From contig NC_051433.1 of the NCBI RefSeq assembly GCF_001649575.2, positions 24,620,170-24,684,169 on the forward strand: a stretch of DNA of 64,000 nt, given 5' to 3'. A model generated the notes under the pieces. That model searched no databases and was not told the origin of the DNA. It was given only the letters and a program-made list of their open reading frames with translations. Origin of the DNA: Kryptolebias marmoratus. Lineage: Eukaryota; Chordata; Actinopteri; Cyprinodontiformes; Rivulidae. This document shows positions 59,803 to 64,000 of this stretch, piece after piece (the first letter of the stretch is position 1; each line of letters opens with the position of its first letter). Made by a program: the position numbers and the translations under genes.

Positions 59803-62800
59803 TAATAACTCCATATAGGTATCAGTTTAGCGAGTTTAGGCAAATTCTTTCTTTGTCTGCACTGAGGCAGCATGGTCTTGCACTGACTGGTTTCCTGTTT
59901 GAAGAGATTGTTTTATGTGATTCTTAGTTTTATATTGCTATTGGTTTTATGCTAAATTTACCTTAAATATAAAGGTATTTGTTTAATAGATATTGCAGTG
60001 GGTGCAATTTCTGAAATAATAGGTGGACTCAAGAATTTAAACAAGTCAAAACTGTGCTTTGTGGTGATTTAATACAAAATTGATTTAATACAAAATTGCC
60101 AGCAATGGACACAGGTTTTTACAAAGTGCGAAATTCTGATCAAGTTGTGACAACATTATCAACAAAACGAGATATTTATTAATCCTACAGCCCATGATCA
60201 GTACACAGTAACCCTCATAACCCAATCAGCTCCAGCCTCACTGACAGTTACATAACTTAATTGAAATGGAACATACTATCATCCTGGCCATGACACGTTC
60301 AAAGCCACGTGTACAAATGTCCTTCGATGGCGAATGATATGGTTAAATTCAAAACCCATAATCTAATCCACAGTGACAAAGAAGATGACCTTAAGCAAAA
60401 TAATTCAACAATCCAGACAATCAAGTATTGCATTAAATAGTTCATTCACAGCAGTGTGATCCATCTACAGTTTAGCGTTCTCTTTAGCTAACCACACCAT
60501 TACTGTAACAGTGTTAGAAGAAGGTACCTCAAGATTGGTCAAGAATACAACACAGTCCCAGTCTTCCATTTCCTTGGCAACAGCAAATTTGCTGAAACCC
60601 AACTGGTCATCTAAGATGTCAAAGGTTTTTCTCATATTAGATTAAGGACAGCTGGTTAGTCATCACACAGTGCACCACTCTCAGCTGTATAAAAAAACCT
60701 GCCAAAATCAGAGACTATGACTATTTTTATATGCCACATACGCAAGATATCTCAAAAGAGAGAGCGAGAGATAGCTTTAATTTCATTATACAAAAGTCTT
60801 ATTATTCTGGTTTTTTTTTTAAGTTTTGCCTCATCTGGGGATTCTCATTGGCTCCAACTGAATACATGTTGGGCGTCACATAAAGAAGAACCTGATGGAG
60901 ATGACTAAGTTAACAAAAAATTCAGTAACCTCATTCAGTTCAAACCTAATACTCACATAATCATAATAATAGTCACACAATGACTCAACAAAACAGATAA
61001 TGTTTAGAGCTGAACAAACATTGTGTTACACAAATGACTTAAAGTAATCTTCCTTTTATCACAGACTTGTATTAGAAAAAGGCCCCTGCTTTCTCCTCAG
61101 TATGTGCTTATCTTTTAAGTAAAGCTCCCAGCGCAATGAGAAATAAAAGAACCGAGAGATACCATGTCTTTAAACAGTGGTCTTCCATTAGCACTGCCTC
61201 TCTGGCTCAGATGTAAAAGTCACTTACATGTGCTGTTTTTAAGCTTTTAACTGATGAAAGCTAATGTGCCTTTTGTTCACTTGAATACAAATAGAGACAG
61301 GCAAAAGATGAAGCGCCGTTTCACGAACACAGATACCATTTGAAACAAATGGAGGCAGTGAAAGAGATTAATTATCTGCTGCAGTTTTAGGTTTGGATGT
61401 TTATTTCATGCCTTCTTTTCTTAAGTATTGGTTTTGGGAATTAGAGGAGCAAAGTTTGTGTGGGAGTGCTCCATGCTGTTTTGTCTGGTCAAGCTACAAA
61501 TAAATTGAGCCGAAAATGGTGCTCTTCTTCATCAGTAGTAAAAGTTCAGCTGTTGCTGGTGTCTTTGACAAGTCTTAGTCTCGCTCTCTCTTTTGTGTTG
61601 TGAAAAGTTATAATTTGACAAACGCTGATGCCAGGTTTCTTTACATTCTTGCTTTAATGCCTACTCAGTCCTTTGCTTGAGCTGTCCCATGTTGAAGTTC
61701 CCATGCCCTCTTAAGTATCAGGAAAATTTATGTGGGTTAATGGTTTCTTGGGGTAATACGATCATCTCTTTGATTCTAATTGTTTGCATTAAGGACACAT
61801 GGTAACACGGTCACAGCATACCTTTTAGATCATCTCTTCCTTTATCTGATGTGGTCAAAATAAGCTGCTACCCCTTTAAAGAACTGCCTACAAAAGTCAG
61901 ATTCACTGTCTCACAATGATGAATAACAACTGGGCTTAAAATTGTTGACAGCAGGGAAGGATCAGTGTGATATATTTGTATCTATCATTATTATTTACTT
62001 CAGCTTTTTCTTCTTCTTTTTTTTTTTTTTTTTGCCTTTTGAGTTGACAGCGTCAAGCTTCGACACAGTAGCGAGCTGAAACTGTAATGATCTGTGTCAT
62101 TGATGAAAGCTCCCTGCATAACGGAGCTGCAAGCCATTTCTCAGAACACTGACTCTCAATCATTTCTAACATCTGGAACAACTATAGAATACATAAACAC
62201 CATGCTAAAGTGGGGGCTGGGGTTAGTTTCCATGATCTTAAGGAATTCAAAGAAGAACGGACAAGTTCGAAAAAAAAAAGTTAACTGAGAGTTTACATGG
62301 TGGAACATAAACAAGCCTGACAGACGGGTCAGAGAAGCTCTCTGTTCTCCTGAGGAAGACCGGTCGAGAGCTGCAGGACTCCTGCTAACAGGACTGGATT
62401 TGGTGGAAAAGGGATCTCCGCTTTGGGGAGAGCATTCTTGAACTTGTGCTGGTTCTTCATCTTAGGCCTCCCGTGTGGGTGTTCTTCCCCAGTGCTTTTA
62501 CCTATTGCCTTGAATGTTGCTGGGTTAGGAAAATATGCAAAATAATTTTAAAACAGAATGTTTCTATTTGCAAAGCTTACCTAACTTTGCCATGTTGAGA
62601 GCAGCTGTCAAGAAACTCCAGTCAAATAAAGAATGGAATGAACGTAATGTTGCTTGAAGGGAATGCATATGACACGGCTTGGAGGTTTCTCTGGTGTTTT
62701 GGTGCTGCAATTAATTTTTTTCTGTTTGGATTTCCTTTAGTTTCTTGTTTTCAGTTCTTGGTATCAGTGTTTCAGTTATGTCACTTACATCTACACAATA

Positions 62801-62944
62801 ATCACTCTCCCTGAAGATATAGATTCCTTGTTTTCTTATGCAATTTCTGGTCCCTCATGTCATTTTTACCTGCTGCCTACTTGTCTTGGGTTCACCTCAC
62901 TAACCAACAAACCATTCCACCATATGGACAAAATCTATTAATAC
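59803..62944. other. Intergenic stretch, no gene seen
   Basis: Unique AT-rich sequence, including the possible conserved block at 61080-61460 and a T run near 62018. No coding signal. Confidence 0.5.
61080..61460. promoter_or_regulatory. Candidate conserved non-coding element far upstream of pdzrn3
   Basis: Repeat-free, balanced block with GAGATTAATTATCTGCTGCA and AAACAAATGGAGGC segments. Texture only. Confidence 0.2.
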
Positions 62945-63200
62945 TCATAGTATTAGTTGGGGATGAGTCTCAGCCACTCCCTCACTGGCTCATCCATCTG
63001 TAAAACTGACAGAGTTATAGCCATTTTGTGCTTGCTAAACTCATTTAGCTGTGGCAGCCTCTTTAAATGGTCTGACTCTAAAACCCTATCAGTTGTAGAT
63101 GAACATCCTATGATTACTGTCTGAGAATTTTATTAAACTCTGTTCATTATTCATGAGATATTTTACTATCAAAAGACAAATGTACATAAAGGCAATGATG
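62945..63200 (-). repeat. Family A interspersed repeat (inverted copy)
   Basis: The reverse complement reads 'aatatctcatgaataatgaa', 'acagtaatcataggatgttc', 'aaagaggctgccacagct' and 'ctataactctgtcagtttta', the family A order. Confidence 0.68.
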
Positions 63201-64000
63201 TGATTGCCTGCATTTCATGGTAAAAGGTGATAAAAATTGTAAGCCTAGTTGTTGAAAATGATGGAGAAACATTGATGACAAGTGGTGAGTAAAAAAATCA
63301 GTGGCACTACGGTACTATGAAACATATATGCAGCCTGAAAATGTAAAAAAAAGGAAAGAGAAACTCTTATTTAAATTTAGGGACCTCAGCAGAGCAAGAA
63401 AAAAGTTAAAAAAGAAAACCCTAACATATTAAGATAAAAAATACTCTGTGATTAAGTGGTTGTATCACTTAGAATTCAAGTTTAACATTTAATTAATGAC
63501 TGTAATGTCTGAAATTTTATCAACGGTCTATTTAACAGGGTACATTAGGTTTTTGAACAATTTCTTTTATTCTTCCATTGATTAGACAGTTGATAAAACA
63601 ATGCTTTTTAAACTACTTATTAGCATGGAGTGTAATTGTTGAGCCATGAATAAAACACTGGCCCAGCAGACCCCAAAATGATATAAATCTAAGTGTGCGT
63701 TTTGCAGAGTCCTAACATGTTGTGCAGACAGAATTCAAAGTAATCTTCTGTCCTTGTCGTCTCAGTGATAAATTGCTCAGTTGTTGGTAACAGCAAAACC
63801 TTTCACACAGTGTTTTTTTCAAAACTAGCATCCAAAAAGTGTTGTTTCTCTTCCTTTGGTGGTGGCTTGACTTGAGATCTTCTTAGTCTATTGTATGTTA
63901 GGTGCCACCTTGAATGTGAGTATGACTGATGCACTTTTCTGTTAACGCACACAGCAACTCTGGACTGGTCACCAAAAACTGGACTGCATCCTGTCATCCA
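63201..64000. other. Intergenic right edge, no gene seen
   Basis: AT-rich DNA up to the window end, with no recognised element. Confidence 0.5.

Overview
This is a 64 kb piece of vertebrate nuclear DNA, almost certainly from a teleost fish. It is AT-rich, has no bacterial-style gene packing, and is full of short-footprint DNA transposons and decayed LINE fragments of kinds common in teleosts. The species cannot be named from the sequence; an acanthomorph (spiny-rayed) fish is a weak guess based on repeat style.

Only one real protein-coding exon could be supported: the first coding exon of a PDZRN3-type (LNX3) RING E3 ubiquitin ligase on the minus strand at 28920-29633, inside a GC-rich, CpG-rich block (about 28920-29800). 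It encodes a complete C3HC4-like RING, TRAF-type zinc fingers and the start of a coiled coil, and it ends at a clean splice donor (CAG|GTAAAA). The PDZ-domain exons are absent. The gene is read leftward, so 1-28919 is the beginning of a very long first intron, and everything right of about 29800 is upstream, gene-poor intergenic DNA. The fit with a developmental gene in a gene-poor neighbourhood is inference from the mammalian PDZRN3 locus.

The rest is non-coding. Intron side (1-28919): the end of a Tc1-like element at the left window edge and an 82-bp perfect-arm palindrome made from its ends (26131-26212); a MITE with a MADF-domain fragment (528-1062); a hAT-like MITE with an 8-bp target duplication (5745-6041); a foldback element (19606-20285); an inverted-repeat unit (27257-28056); a degenerate minisatellite (21340-21575); and several microsatellites.

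Upstream side (30000-64000): two dead Tc1/mariner elements (35150-36606, which lacks most of its catalytic core, and 37767-38600); two pieces of one LINE family (38780-39330 and about 50088-51262); two related elements in tandem, one interrupted by a LINE (48178-51965); a candidate solo LTR (59315-59802); and a TG-headed interspersed repeat present at least eight times across the whole window, one copy carrying a nested Harbinger-like MITE. A few high-complexity blocks look like conserved non-coding elements, but this cannot be tested without alignment. I found no tRNA, rRNA, CRISPR or operon-like structure and no convincing new multi-gene system.
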